Below are positions 52,964 to 60,947 of a stretch of 64,000 nucleotides of DNA, piece after piece; within the stretch, counting starts at the first letter, position 1; each line of letters opens with the position of its first letter. The stretch spans positions 186,001-250,000 of the forward strand of contig NZ_VFNI01000002.1 of the NCBI RefSeq assembly GCF_006715495.1. The letters are read 5' to 3'. This DNA comes from Herbaspirillum sp. SJZ106. GTDB lineage: Bacteria > Pseudomonadota > Gammaproteobacteria > Burkholderiales > Burkholderiaceae_D. The position numbers and the translations under genes were made by a program. The notes under the pieces are model-generated. The model made no database searches and was not told the origin of the DNA. It saw nothing but the letters and a program-made list of their open reading frames with translations.

Positions 52964-54300
52964 TGCAAACGCAGCGGAAGCTTTTGAAGGGCGGCTGGGT
53001 CGTCAGCATGGACCCGAAGGTGGGTGACCACCGTTCGGCCGATATCCTGGTCGACGGCGACAAAATCGTCGAGGTTGCGCCCAACCTGGAAGTGGCGGAC
53101 GCCGAACTGGTTGATGCCTCCGGGATGATTGTCATCCCAGGCTTTGTGGATACCCATCGCCACACCTGGCAGACCTGCGTTCGCCACCGCTACGCTGATA
53201 TCGACCCGCAAATCTACTTCGCGGAGATGTTGGGAGCGAAGGGCGCGGCGTATCGGCCGGAAGACGTGTATATCGGCACGTTGCTGGGCGCGGTGTCGGC
53301 CTTGGACTCCGGCATCACCACGATGCTGGACTGGTCGCACATCCAGAATAGCCCTGAGCACACGGATGCCGCGGTCATCGCCCTGCAGGACTCTGGCATG
53401 CGCGCCATCTTCGCCCACGGCTGGCCGCTGGTCGAAGGCGCATCCTGGATGTTCAACAGCCAGCGCGGACACCTGGAAGACATCCGTCGCCTGCGCCAGC
53501 AGTTCTTCTCGTCCGACGACCAGTTGGTCACCCTGGCCATGGCCGGCCGTGGCCCTGAAATGGCCACCCGGGATGTCTGGCTCGGCGACCTGCGCCTGGC
53601 CCGAGAGCTCGGTATTCGCTCCAGCATCCACATGGGCGCCTATGCACGGAACGCCAAGGTGCGCGCCATCGCGCAGATGCATGAAGCGGGCGTCCTCGGC
53701 GCGGATTTGACCTTCGTCCATTGCTGCTGCTCCCACGACGACGAGATTTCGATGATGGCTGATGCTGGCGTCACCGCATCCCTCGGGGTGCACTGCGAGC
53801 TGAACGCCCAAGGTATCGGCGACATCCCGTTCGACCGCCTGCTGGCGGCCGGCATTCGCCCCAGCCTGAGCGGCGACACCGAAACGAAGTGCGCCGGCGA
53901 CATGTTTACCCAGATGCGGCATGCATTCGCCTATTACCGTTCCTGGATGGGCGGCGGCCACTCCAAGGCAAAGGGTGCACCGGAGACGATGACGATGCGC
54001 GACGTGCTGGAGTTCGCAACCCTGTCGGGCGCGCAGGCGACCGGCATGGAGAGCAAAATCGGCTCCCTGACTCCTGGCAAGCAGGCTGACATCGTCATGA
54101 TTCGTACCGACGACATCAATCTGGCGCCGGTCTCGGATGCAGTGGGAGCCATCGTCCTGGCCGCCCACCCCGGTAACGTGGATTCGGTGTACGTGGCCGG
54201 CCGCGCGGTCAAGAAGGGCGGCAAGCTGCTGTCCGTGGACCTCGATCAGGTGCGCGACCGCGCTGTGAGCTCGCAGAAGTTCGTTCTGGGGCTGCAATGA
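52963..54300 (+). CDS. Amidohydrolase, AtzA/TrzN/chlorohydrolase-like
   Basis: A 445-residue metal-dependent hydrolase. The metal motifs of the amidohydrolase superfamily are intact: H65 and H67 in DTHRHTWQ, H223 in SIHMGAY, H253 in FVHCCCSHDDE and D305 in LSGDTETK. The closest relatives by motif are cytosine deaminase/triazine hydrolase type enzymes with one catalytic metal. These release ammonia or halide, or hydrolyse ring C-N bonds. Its presence inside an aromatic-degrading operon is unexpected, since no nitrogen is needed for a flavonoid. It is translationally coupled on both sides (1-nt and 4-nt overlaps). Confidence 0.9.
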   Translation: MQTQRKLLKGGWVVSMDPKVGDHRSADILVDGDKIVEVAPNLEVADAELVDASGMIVIPGFVDTHRHTWQTCVRHRYADIDPQIYFAEMLGAKGAAYRPEDVYIGTLLGAVSALDSGITTMLDWSHIQNSPEHTDAAVIALQDSGMRAIFAHGWPLVEGASWMFNSQRGHLEDIRRLRQQFFSSDDQLVTLAMAGRGPEMATRDVWLGDLRLARELGIRSSIHMGAYARNAKVRAIAQMHEAGVLGADLTFVHCCCSHDDEISMMADAGVTASLGVHCELNAQGIGDIPFDRLLAAGIRPSLSGDTETKCAGDMFTQMRHAFAYYRSWMGGGHSKAKGAPETMTMRDVLEFATLSGAQATGMESKIGSLTPGKQADIVMIRTDDINLAPVSDAVGAIVLAAHPGNVDSVYVAGRAVKKGGKLLSVDLDQVRDRAVSSQKFVLGLQ

Positions 54301-55322
54301 CGTCGACCAATTCAGCAAAAGAGTTGGATCCTCAACTGGCGGAAATCGTCCGCAAGGTGGCCGAGGTCGGCATTCCTCCGCCGTTTTCAGGCACGCCAGA
54401 GCAGGCCCGGGGCCGCCTGCGCCAGGCAATCGAGCGCGCAAGGGCGGGTAAGACCTTGCCTGAGGTGCTCTCGACGGAGGATGTCGTGGCATCGGACGAG
54501 GTCAATGGCCAGCTTATCGAGGTTCCTGTCCGTGTGTATCGGCCCTTGGCTTTCCAGGGGCGGATCCCAACCGTCGTGTTCTTCCATGGTGGCGGCTTTG
54601 TCCTGGGCAGCGTTGAGCTCATGGACGACATCGTGCGCAAGCTGTGCCGTGATACCGGCGCCGTCGTGGTGTCCGCGGATTACCGGCTGGCGCCCGAACA
54701 TCCTTTTCCGGCCGCGCACGATGACGCCCTGGCGGCTACTCGCTGGGCCTTGAAGAACGTGGAAACGCTCGGTGGCGACCCGCTCCGTGTGGCCGTTGCT
54801 GGCGAAAGCGCCGGCGCCAACCTGGCAACGTCCGCCGCAATTCTGGTTTCCCGTGAGTCTCCAAGGAGCCTTGTGGCCCAGCTGCTGGTGGTCCCTGGCA
54901 TTGATATGGCCCGGGATGTGTCGGAAATTGAGGCCCGTGGCATCGACTATCCGATGCTCAAGCCGAACGATTTGCGCGACATTTCCCGCCTGTACATGGG
55001 CGAGAACATGACCCAGTCCACGGAATTCCCTCCGTCGCCGCTGCGCGCGACGGCCCTGGAAAGTTCGCCGCCGGCGCTCATTGCGGTCGCCGGCCACGAC
55101 CCGTTACGGCCAGAAGGCCTGGCGTATGCCGACAAGCTGGCCCAAAACGGAGTCCCGGTGAAGGTGCTCGACTTCGACAGCATGTTTCACCTCTTCTTCG
55201 GCATGTTCGAAGCGTCGGCCGGGGCGCGCCTTGCCAATGACCAGATTTGCCAGTCTTTCTCTCGCTGGATTGAGGCCTATTCCAGTGAGGGCGCGGGATG
55301 CAGCGCCGCTACTTTCAGCTGA
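54297..55322 (+). CDS. Alpha/beta hydrolase, hormone-sensitive-lipase-type esterase
   Basis: A 341-residue family IV esterase. The oxyanion-hole motif HGGGFVLGS precedes the nucleophile S171 in GESAGANLA. The acid/His part is contained in AVAGHDPLRPEG and DFDSMFHLFFGM. Family enzymes cleave short-chain esters and lactones. It may remove an acyl or lactone group from the ring-fission product, or from an ester-conjugated substrate. It starts within the amidohydrolase end (ATGA overlap) and precedes the FAH gene by 21 bp. Confidence 0.88.
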   Translation: MTSTNSAKELDPQLAEIVRKVAEVGIPPPFSGTPEQARGRLRQAIERARAGKTLPEVLSTEDVVASDEVNGQLIEVPVRVYRPLAFQGRIPTVVFFHGGGFVLGSVELMDDIVRKLCRDTGAVVVSADYRLAPEHPFPAAHDDALAATRWALKNVETLGGDPLRVAVAGESAGANLATSAAILVSRESPRSLVAQLLVVPGIDMARDVSEIEARGIDYPMLKPNDLRDISRLYMGENMTQSTEFPPSPLRATALESSPPALIAVAGHDPLRPEGLAYADKLAQNGVPVKVLDFDSMFHLFFGMFEASAGARLANDQICQSFSRWIEAYSSEGAGCSAATFS

Positions 55323-55343
55323 TTTTTTCTTAGGAGTTCTGTA

Positions 55344-56189
55344 ATGCGTTACGTATCGGTTTTGTATCAAGGCAAAAAGGCCCTCGGTGTTCGCGAAAGC
55401 AAGGGAATTCGCATCATCGGTGAGGAATCTCTGGAAGACCTCCTGGCGCGTGGTGTCAGCCTCAAGAACTACGGCGGGACCTTCAAGGAAGGCGTGGTCG
55501 TGGCGGAACAGGACGTTACCTATCTGCCGCCGCTGTCCCGTCCGCCGAAAATCATCTGCGTCGGCCTGAACTATGCCGACCACACCAAGGAGAGCAACTT
55601 CGTCCAGCCGGATTACCCCACGCTGTTCTTCCGCGTGAATACCAGCCTGGTTGCGCATGCGCAACCGATGATTCGCCCAGCGGTGAAGGACAGCGAAGGC
55701 CTCGATTTCGAAGGTGAGATTGCCGCCGTGATTGGCAAGGGCGGTCGCCACATCGCGCCCGCTGACGCTCTGGAGCATGTGGCCGGATACAGCCTCTTCA
55801 ACGACGGTTCCGTGCGCGAGTACCAGTTCAAGACCCCGCAATGGACCGTCGGCAAGAACTTCGACGGTACCGGCGCCTTTGGCCCAGACCTGGTCACCGC
55901 CGACGAGCTGCCGGCCGGCGCCAAGGGCCTGCGCCTGGAAACCATCCTGAACGGGGAAGTGGTCCAGTCGGCCAGTACCGACGAGATGGTCTTCGATATC
56001 GCAACCGTTATCAGCATCGTCAGCCAGGCTATTACCCTGGAACCGGGTGACGTGATTGTCACCGGCACACCGTCGGGTATCGGCTGGGCGCGCTCGCCGA
56101 AGCTGCTGATGAAGGCCGGTGACGTGTGCGAGGTCCGCGTCGAGGGTATTGGCACGCTGCGCAACGTCATCATGGACGAAGCACGCTAA
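55344..56189 (+). CDS. Fumarylacetoacetate hydrolase family protein
   Basis: A 281-residue FAH-family enzyme, usually a C-C hydrolase or decarboxylase of a 2-hydroxy-muconate-like dioxo acid. Family features are present: IICVGLNYADHTKESN, the metal-binding EGLDFEGEIAAVIGKGG with ligands near NDGSVREYQF, and TGTPSGIGWARSPK. It would act on the product of the ring-cleaving dioxygenase encoded next. A hairpin (56207-56238) separates it from that gene. Either hydrolase or isomerase activity is possible. Confidence 0.9.
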   Translation: MRYVSVLYQGKKALGVRESKGIRIIGEESLEDLLARGVSLKNYGGTFKEGVVVAEQDVTYLPPLSRPPKIICVGLNYADHTKESNFVQPDYPTLFFRVNTSLVAHAQPMIRPAVKDSEGLDFEGEIAAVIGKGGRHIAPADALEHVAGYSLFNDGSVREYQFKTPQWTVGKNFDGTGAFGPDLVTADELPAGAKGLRLETILNGEVVQSASTDEMVFDIATVISIVSQAITLEPGDVIVTGTPSGIGWARSPKLLMKAGDVCEVRVEGIGTLRNVIMDEAR

Positions 56190-56206
56190 GTAGTCCCGGA
56201 AGTAAA

Positions 56207-56238
56207 ACGGGCCTCCGGCAACGCATCGTGAGGCCCGT
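56207..56238 (+). promoter_or_regulatory. Intra-operon hairpin
   Basis: A perfect 9-bp stem (56207-56215 with 56230-56238) and a 14-nt loop sit between the FAH and dioxygenase genes, 17 bp after the stop. A short T stretch (GGCGTTT) follows. It may set a partial-termination or RNA-processing point within the operon. Confidence 0.45.
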
Positions 56239-56257
56239 GGCGTTTAGGAGATATGTC

Positions 56258-57172
56258 GTGACAGCCATCCATTCGATTGACCATTTCGCGCTGGCAGTAC
56301 CAGATTTGAACCAGGCCAGGACGTTTTTCTCCACCTTCGGGCTGGATATCAAGGAGAACACGAGTCCGGAAGGTGGCCTGAACGTGTTCGCCGCCGATGG
56401 CCACCGCTGGGCGCGGCTCGTGCCGGGCGACCGGAAGCATCTGGATTATCTGACCTTCAACGCCTACCAGGAAGATATCTTCCGGTTGCATAGCCAGGTG
56501 GTGGAGGCGGGGGCGACTCAGGTATCGGCCATTTCGCAGGGTGACGAGCCCTCGTTCTGGTTCCGCGACCCGGATGGCAACCGGATTCAGGTACGTGTCG
56601 GCCCCAAGACCACGCTGGATGAGAAACCGACCAGGACGAGCGAGAGCACGCCGGCGGACAAGCGCGGGGCATGCACACGCGCTGAGGCGGTGACAGTGAA
56701 GCCCACCCGGCTCTCGCACGTGCTGCTGTTCACGCCGGATGTCCTTGGCTCGGTGGCTTTCTATGAGCGCGCCCTGGGACTGCGCCTTTCGGACAAGTCC
56801 CGCGATATCATCGCCTTCATGCATGCTCCCCATGGCTGCGACCATCACCTAGTGGCTTTCGCCAAGAGCAGCGCGCGAGGCTGGCATCACTCATCCTGGG
56901 ACGTACCAGACGTCAATGCGGTGGGTGCCGGCGCCGCCCAGATGGCTGCTGCTGGGTATGTGAAGGGCTGGGGCACCGGGCGCCATGTACTCGGCTCCAA
57001 TTACTTCCACTATGTAGAGGATCCTTGGGGTTCCTTCTGCGAGTTTTCGGCCGACATCGACTATGTGTCCGCAGGCAAGCCATGGCCGGCCGGCGACTTC
57101 CCGCCGGAGGACTCCCTGTATCTGTGGGGGCCCGGCGTGCCGGAGAATTTCATCTTCAATACCGAGGCATGA
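56258..57172 (+). CDS. Two-domain VOC extradiol-type dioxygenase (FdeC-like)
   Basis: A 304-residue protein with two vicinal-oxygen-chelate domains. The N-terminal domain begins SIDHFALAVPDLNQA and the C-terminal domain begins near residue 148 (RLSHVLLFTPDVLG). Metal ligands fit H in LSHVLLF, H in CDHHLVAF and E in FCEFSAD, the extradiol Fe(II) triad. Type I extradiol dioxygenases of this size cleave catecholic rings meta to the hydroxyls. FdeC of Herbaspirillum is such an enzyme for hydroxylated naringenin. A GTG start at 56258 follows TAGGAGATATGTC. Start codon otherwise undetermined. Confidence 0.86.
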   Translation: MTAIHSIDHFALAVPDLNQARTFFSTFGLDIKENTSPEGGLNVFAADGHRWARLVPGDRKHLDYLTFNAYQEDIFRLHSQVVEAGATQVSAISQGDEPSFWFRDPDGNRIQVRVGPKTTLDEKPTRTSESTPADKRGACTRAEAVTVKPTRLSHVLLFTPDVLGSVAFYERALGLRLSDKSRDIIAFMHAPHGCDHHLVAFAKSSARGWHHSSWDVPDVNAVGAGAAQMAAAGYVKGWGTGRHVLGSNYFHYVEDPWGSFCEFSADIDYVSAGKPWPAGDFPPEDSLYLWGPGVPENFIFNTEA

Positions 57173-57201
57173 GCCAGTATTGAGCGCACATCACTTTAAG
57201 G

Positions 57202-57771
57202 ATGAACAACTTGAGCCCCAGACTGCCCCATTTCTCCGTTGAAAGCGCATCTCCGGAGCAGAAGGACGTATTGCATGCGATTCTCTCCGGCCCGCGCGGC
57301 AACCTGAATGGCCCATTTCTCTCGTGGATTCATAGCCCCGAGCTGGCAAGCCGTGCGCAGGAGCTGGGGGCGTTCTGCCGCTACGGCACGGGATTGTCTC
57401 TGCGGCTCTCCGAGCTCGCCATCCTGTGCACGGCGGCCAAGTGGAAGTCGCAAGCCGAGTGGTATATCCACTACCCGATAGGCGTTGATGCCGGGCTCAA
57501 GCCAGAAGTGCTCGAAGACCTCCGGCAGGATAAGCCGCCCAAGTTCGATAACGGCGACGAAGCCTTGATTTGGCGATTCGTAGAGGACCTGTACCAGAAG
57601 AGACGGGTGTCCGACGAGATCTATCACGAGGCGGTCACCAGTTTCGGCGTCAAGACGGTGGTGAATCTGGTGGGGCTGCTGGGGTACTACACCTTGGTGG
57701 CGATGAGCCTGAACGTATTTGACGTCAGGGCGGACGGGCAAGTCGAGCTGCCGTTCCCAGATACCCCGTAA
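57202..57771 (+). CDS. Carboxymuconolactone decarboxylase (AhpD-like) family protein
   Basis: A 189-residue protein of the CMD/AhpD-like fold. SWIHSPELASRAQELGAF and SLRLSELAILCTAAKWKSQAEWYIHYPIGVDAGL correspond to the family's helix with a single conserved Cys-His region; the CXXC of AhpD is absent, so peroxidase action is unlikely. Decarboxylase or lactone-handling activity is possible. Start uncertain: ATG 57202 lacks spacing from AAGG, and TTG 57211 would have it. It lies in the catabolic operon after the dioxygenase, before the cupin. Confidence 0.84.
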   Translation: MNNLSPRLPHFSVESASPEQKDVLHAILSGPRGNLNGPFLSWIHSPELASRAQELGAFCRYGTGLSLRLSELAILCTAAKWKSQAEWYIHYPIGVDAGLKPEVLEDLRQDKPPKFDNGDEALIWRFVEDLYQKRRVSDEIYHEAVTSFGVKTVVNLVGLLGYYTLVAMSLNVFDVRADGQVELPFPDTP

Positions 57772-57869
57772 TGGTCCGCTGCAACCGGGCCAGTCCTTTT
57801 TCGAGCGGATGACTGGCCTGATCCCGTTATCCGCTTTAGCAGATTTCTGAACTAACGGAGGCGGTAGAA

Positions 57870-58295
57870 ATGATGGATACGAGTTTGCAGACGAAATTCA
57901 CGCACGTGAAGCCTGGTGACACTCAGTTCGTTGAGGGGGGCCTGCGGGATTTTTTCGTCTATCGGGACCTGGGCGTCGCCGAGGCCACCCAAGGAAAGGT
58001 CATCGCCCAACTGGTGCGCGCAAATGCGGCTCCTGAGGCTGGCACCGGATGGCACGTGCACGAGGCGGAGTTCCACATCGTCTACATGCTGAAGGGCTGG
58101 GCGAAGTTCATGTACGAAGACAAGGAAACGCTCGTCAGCGCTGGCGACTGCGTGCATCAGGCGCCGGGTATCCGCCACTTCCTGTTCGACTACTCGCCCG
58201 ATATGGAGTACCTGGAAGTGGTCGGCCCGGCCGACTTCGCCAGCATCGGGGTAGCGGAGCCATGTGCAGTGCCGGAACCCGCGCCCTGGGCATAA
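57870..58295 (+). CDS. Small cupin-domain protein
   Basis: A 141-residue single cupin. The metal-binding motifs are GTGWHVHEAEFHIVYMLKGW (two His and Glu) and, further on, PGIRHFLFDYSPD with the last His. Cupins here may be ring-cleaving, isomerising or sensory. An analogous small cupin occurs at the end of the fde operon in Herbaspirillum as far as I recall. GGAGGCGGTAGAA precedes the ATG. It is the last gene of the operon and converges on glmS after 66 bp. Confidence 0.86.
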   Translation: MMDTSLQTKFTHVKPGDTQFVEGGLRDFFVYRDLGVAEATQGKVIAQLVRANAAPEAGTGWHVHEAEFHIVYMLKGWAKFMYEDKETLVSAGDCVHQAPGIRHFLFDYSPDMEYLEVVGPADFASIGVAEPCAVPEPAPWA

Positions 58296-58361
58296 GGCTG
58301 AACAGTTTCATCTCCTCTGCTGCCAGCGGAGGTTCTGCCCAGAGGACTTCCCGGGGCATTT

Positions 58362-60179
58362 TTATTCCACCGTCACCGACTTAGCCAAATTCCGCGGCTT
58401 ATCCACATCGGTGCCACGCGCCAACGCCGTGTGATAAGCCAGCAACTGCAACGGCACCACGTGCAGGATCGGCGACAACACCCCATAGTGCTCCGGCATG
58501 CGGATCACGTGCAGGCCTTCGCTTGAGTGGATGTGCGAATCGCTGTCGGCGAACACGTAGAGCTGGCCGCCACGGGCGCGCACTTCCTGCATGTTCGATT
58601 TCAGTTTTTCCACCAGCGCGTCGTTGGGGGCGATGGTGACTACCGGCATCTGGTCGGTTACCAGCGCCAGCGGGCCGTGCTTGAGTTCGCCGGCGGCGTA
58701 GGCTTCGGCGTGGATGTAGGTGATTTCCTTGAGCTTCAGGGCGCCTTCCAGCGCGATCGGGTAGTGCAGGCCGCGGCCGAGGAAGAGGGCGTTTTCGCGG
58801 CGGGCGAAGGTTTCGGCCCAGGCGACGATGCTGGGTTCGAGCGCCAGTACGCTTTGCAGCGCGGCAGGCAGGTGGCGCATGGCCTTGAGGTGGGCTTCTT
58901 CCTGCTCTTGCGTCAGCAGGCCGCGGGTTTGCGCCAGCGACAGCGTGAGCAGCAGCAGGGCCACCAGTTGGGTGGTGAAGGCCTTGGTCGAGGCGACGCC
59001 GACTTCGACGCCGGCGCGCGTGATGTAGGCCAGTTCGCATTCTCGCACCATGGCGCTGGTGGCGACGTTGCAGATGGTCAGCGTGTGCGGCATGCCGAGG
59101 CTGCGCGCATGCTTGAGCGCGGCCAGGGTGTCGGCGGTTTCGCCGCTTTGCGAAATGGTGACGACCAGCGATTTCGGGTTGGGCACGCTGTCGCGGTAGC
59201 GGTATTCGCTGGCGATCTCGACGTTGACCGGGATCCTGGCGATCGATTCCAGCCAGTACTTGGCGGTGAGGCCGGCGTAGTAGCTGGTGCCGCAGGCCAG
59301 GATCAGGACCGAGTCGACTTCCTTGAAGATCTTGTAGGCCTTGTCGCCGAACAGTTCGGGCATGATGCCGGCCACGCCTTCGAGCGTGTCGGCGATGGCG
59401 CGCGGTTGCTCGAAAATTTCCTTTTGCATGTAGTGCTGGTAGGGGCCGAGTTCGACCGCGCTGCTGAAGGCTTGCACCGTACGCACTTCGCGTTCGGCCG
59501 AGCGGCCGGCGGCGTCGACGATCCAGACTTTTTGCAATTGCAGGTCGACCACGTCGCCTTCTTCCAGGTAGATGATCTGGTCGGTGGTGCCGGCCAGCGC
59601 CATGGCGTCGGAGGCGACGAAGTTCTGGCCTTCGCCCAGGCCGACGATCAGCGGCGAGCCTTGGCGGGCAGCGACCACGCGGTGCGGTTCGTCGGACGAG
59701 AACACGGCGATGGCGTAGGCGCCGGTCAGGCGGCGCACGGCCTGTTGCACGGTGGCGAACAGGTCGCCGTCGTACATGTGGTCGATCAGGTGGGCGATGA
59801 CCTCGGTGTCGGTCTGGCTCTCGAACGTGTAGCCGGCGGCTTGCAGCTCGGCGCGCAGTTCGTCGTGGTTTTCGATGATGCCGTTGTGGACCAGCGCGAT
59901 GCGATCGCGCGAGAAGTGCGGATGGGCGTTGTGTGTGGCCGGGGCGCCGTGGGTGGCCCAGCGCGTGTGGGCGATGCCGGTGAAGCCGGCCAGGCCGGTC
60001 TGTTCGATCTGCTTTTGCAGTTCGGCGACGCGTGAGGTGCTGCGCGAGCGCTGCAGCTTGCCGTCCACGTACAGCGCGACGCCGCAGGAGTCGTAGCCGC
60101 GGTATTCGAGGCGCTTTAAGCCCTCGAGCAGGATGGGAGTGACGTTTTGTTGCGCAACCGCGCCGACGATGCCGCACAT
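58362..60179 (-). CDS. glmS: Glutamine-fructose-6-phosphate aminotransferase (isomerizing)
   Basis: A 605-residue enzyme that makes glucosamine 6-phosphate from fructose 6-phosphate and glutamine, the first step to UDP-GlcNAc. The N-terminal glutaminase domain has the catalytic C2 after Met removal ([10 protein letters not shown]). Two SIS domains follow ([16 protein letters not shown] around residue 350 and [19 protein letters not shown] near 490), with LAKSVTVE at the C-terminus. Length matches E. coli GlmS. It is on the same strand as glmU at 60948, with the Lrp-type gene between on the opposite strand, so the UDP-GlcNAc pathway genes are close. Confidence 0.98.
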   Translation of the reverse strand: MCGIVGAVAQQNVTPILLEGLKRLEYRGYDSCGVALYVDGKLQRSRSTSRVAELQKQIEQTGLAGFTGIAHTRWATHGAPATHNAHPHFSRDRIALVHNGIIENHDELRAELQAAGYTFESQTDTEVIAHLIDHMYDGDLFATVQQAVRRLTGAYAIAVFSSDEPHRVVAARQGSPLIVGLGEGQNFVASDAMALAGTTDQIIYLEEGDVVDLQLQKVWIVDAAGRSAEREVRTVQAFSSAVELGPYQHYMQKEIFEQPRAIADTLEGVAGIMPELFGDKAYKIFKEVDSVLILACGTSYYAGLTAKYWLESIARIPVNVEIASEYRYRDSVPNPKSLVVTISQSGETADTLAALKHARSLGMPHTLTICNVATSAMVRECELAYITRAGVEVGVASTKAFTTQLVALLLLTLSLAQTRGLLTQEQEEAHLKAMRHLPAALQSVLALEPSIVAWAETFARRENALFLGRGLHYPIALEGALKLKEITYIHAEAYAAGELKHGPLALVTDQMPVVTIAPNDALVEKLKSNMQEVRARGGQLYVFADSDSHIHSSEGLHVIRMPEHYGVLSPILHVVPLQLLAYHTALARGTDVDKPRNLAKSVTVE

Positions 60180-60312
60180 GATGAACCTCGCTGGAAGAAA
60201 TGTGAGGCCATATTAGGCGAGGGGGTATGAAATAAGATTTCTAAAATAATTTAAATATGAACTATTATTGCCATTAGGATTTATGTTGGAATTAACGTAA
60301 ACATATTTAATT

Positions 60313-60335
60313 AATATGAAATTATGTTTCATATT
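60313..60335. promoter_or_regulatory. Perfect AT-rich palindrome upstream of the Lrp-type gene
   Basis: AATATGAAA at 60313-60321 and its exact inverse complement at 60327-60335 flank a 5-bp spacer, 38 bp before the Lrp-type start codon. Size, AT content and position suit an autoregulatory Lrp/AsnC operator; it could also affect glmS. Confidence 0.55.
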
Positions 60336-60373
60336 TAATTGCTCGAACAACTTCATTGCAAGCAAGGTGCCGG

Positions 60374-60853
60374 ATGAAACTCGAACTCGACGACCTGGAT
60401 CGCCGTATCTTGAAGGCGCTGCAAAGCGATGCCAGCCAGACCAACCATCAGTTGGCGGCGTCGGTGCACGCGTCGCCGCCGACTTGCCTGCGCCGGGTCA
60501 GGCGGCTGACCGAGGCGGGCGTGATCGCGCGCCAGGTGGCCTTGCTAGATACGGACAAGCTGGCATCGACCTTGACCGCCATCGTTGAAATCACGCTGGA
60601 TCGCCAGGGGGATGAAGAGCAGCAATCGTTTGAGTCGCTGGTGGCCGATGAGCCGGCGGTGCAGCAGTGCTATCGGGTGTCGCCCGGCCCGGATTTCGTG
60701 CTGGTGGTGCTGGTGGCCGACATGCCGGCCTATCATGCGCTGGCGCATCGCTTGTTCGCTTCGCAAAAGAACGTGCGCAACGTGCGCAGCTATTTCTCTG
60801 TATTGCGCAGCAAATTCGAGACGGCGGTGCCGATCGATGTGCAGAAGGAATAG
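60374..60853 (+). CDS. Lrp/AsnC-family transcriptional regulator
   Basis: A 159-residue Lrp/AsnC regulator. The helix-turn-helix spans about residues 5-55 (LDDLDRRILKALQSDASQTNHQLAASVHASPPTCLRRVRRL). A RAM ligand-binding domain follows (FVLVVLVADMPAYHALAHRLF). The start at 60374 is where homology begins; an in-frame TTG at 60356 is less likely. It is divergent from glmS across 194 bp of AT-rich DNA that holds a palindrome. The bidirectional terminator at 60873 follows. It may be an amino-acid-sensing local or global regulator. Confidence 0.9.
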   Translation: MKLELDDLDRRILKALQSDASQTNHQLAASVHASPPTCLRRVRRLTEAGVIARQVALLDTDKLASTLTAIVEITLDRQGDEEQQSFESLVADEPAVQQCYRVSPGPDFVLVVLVADMPAYHALAHRLFASQKNVRNVRSYFSVLRSKFETAVPIDVQKE

Positions 60854-60872
60854 GCAGGAGTGGGATCAATAT

Positions 60873-60926
60873 AAAAAGGACCGGCCCGCGTGTTGTGCAG
60901 TCACGGAGCCGGTCCTTTTTGTTTTT
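60873..60926. terminator. Bidirectional intrinsic terminator between lrp-type gene and glmU
   Basis: A perfect 13-bp stem (60873-60885 with 60908-60920) begins with five A and ends with five T, followed by GTTTTT. It ends transcription from both the Lrp-type gene and the converging glmU. Confidence 0.92.
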
Positions 60927-60947
60927 CGGCGCTGTTTGCCGGGATGA

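Noticed and set aside
58399..60177. A 592-codon open frame on the same strand as glmS in another frame
   Set aside because: Arg/His-rich translation typical of an out-of-frame reading; GlmS frame has catalytic and domain motifs.
60180..60373. Possible glmS ribozyme or riboswitch in the glmS upstream region
   Set aside because: The glmS ribozyme occurs in Firmicutes; the AT-rich sequence shows no conserved ribozyme core, only a palindrome placed for the Lrp-type gene.
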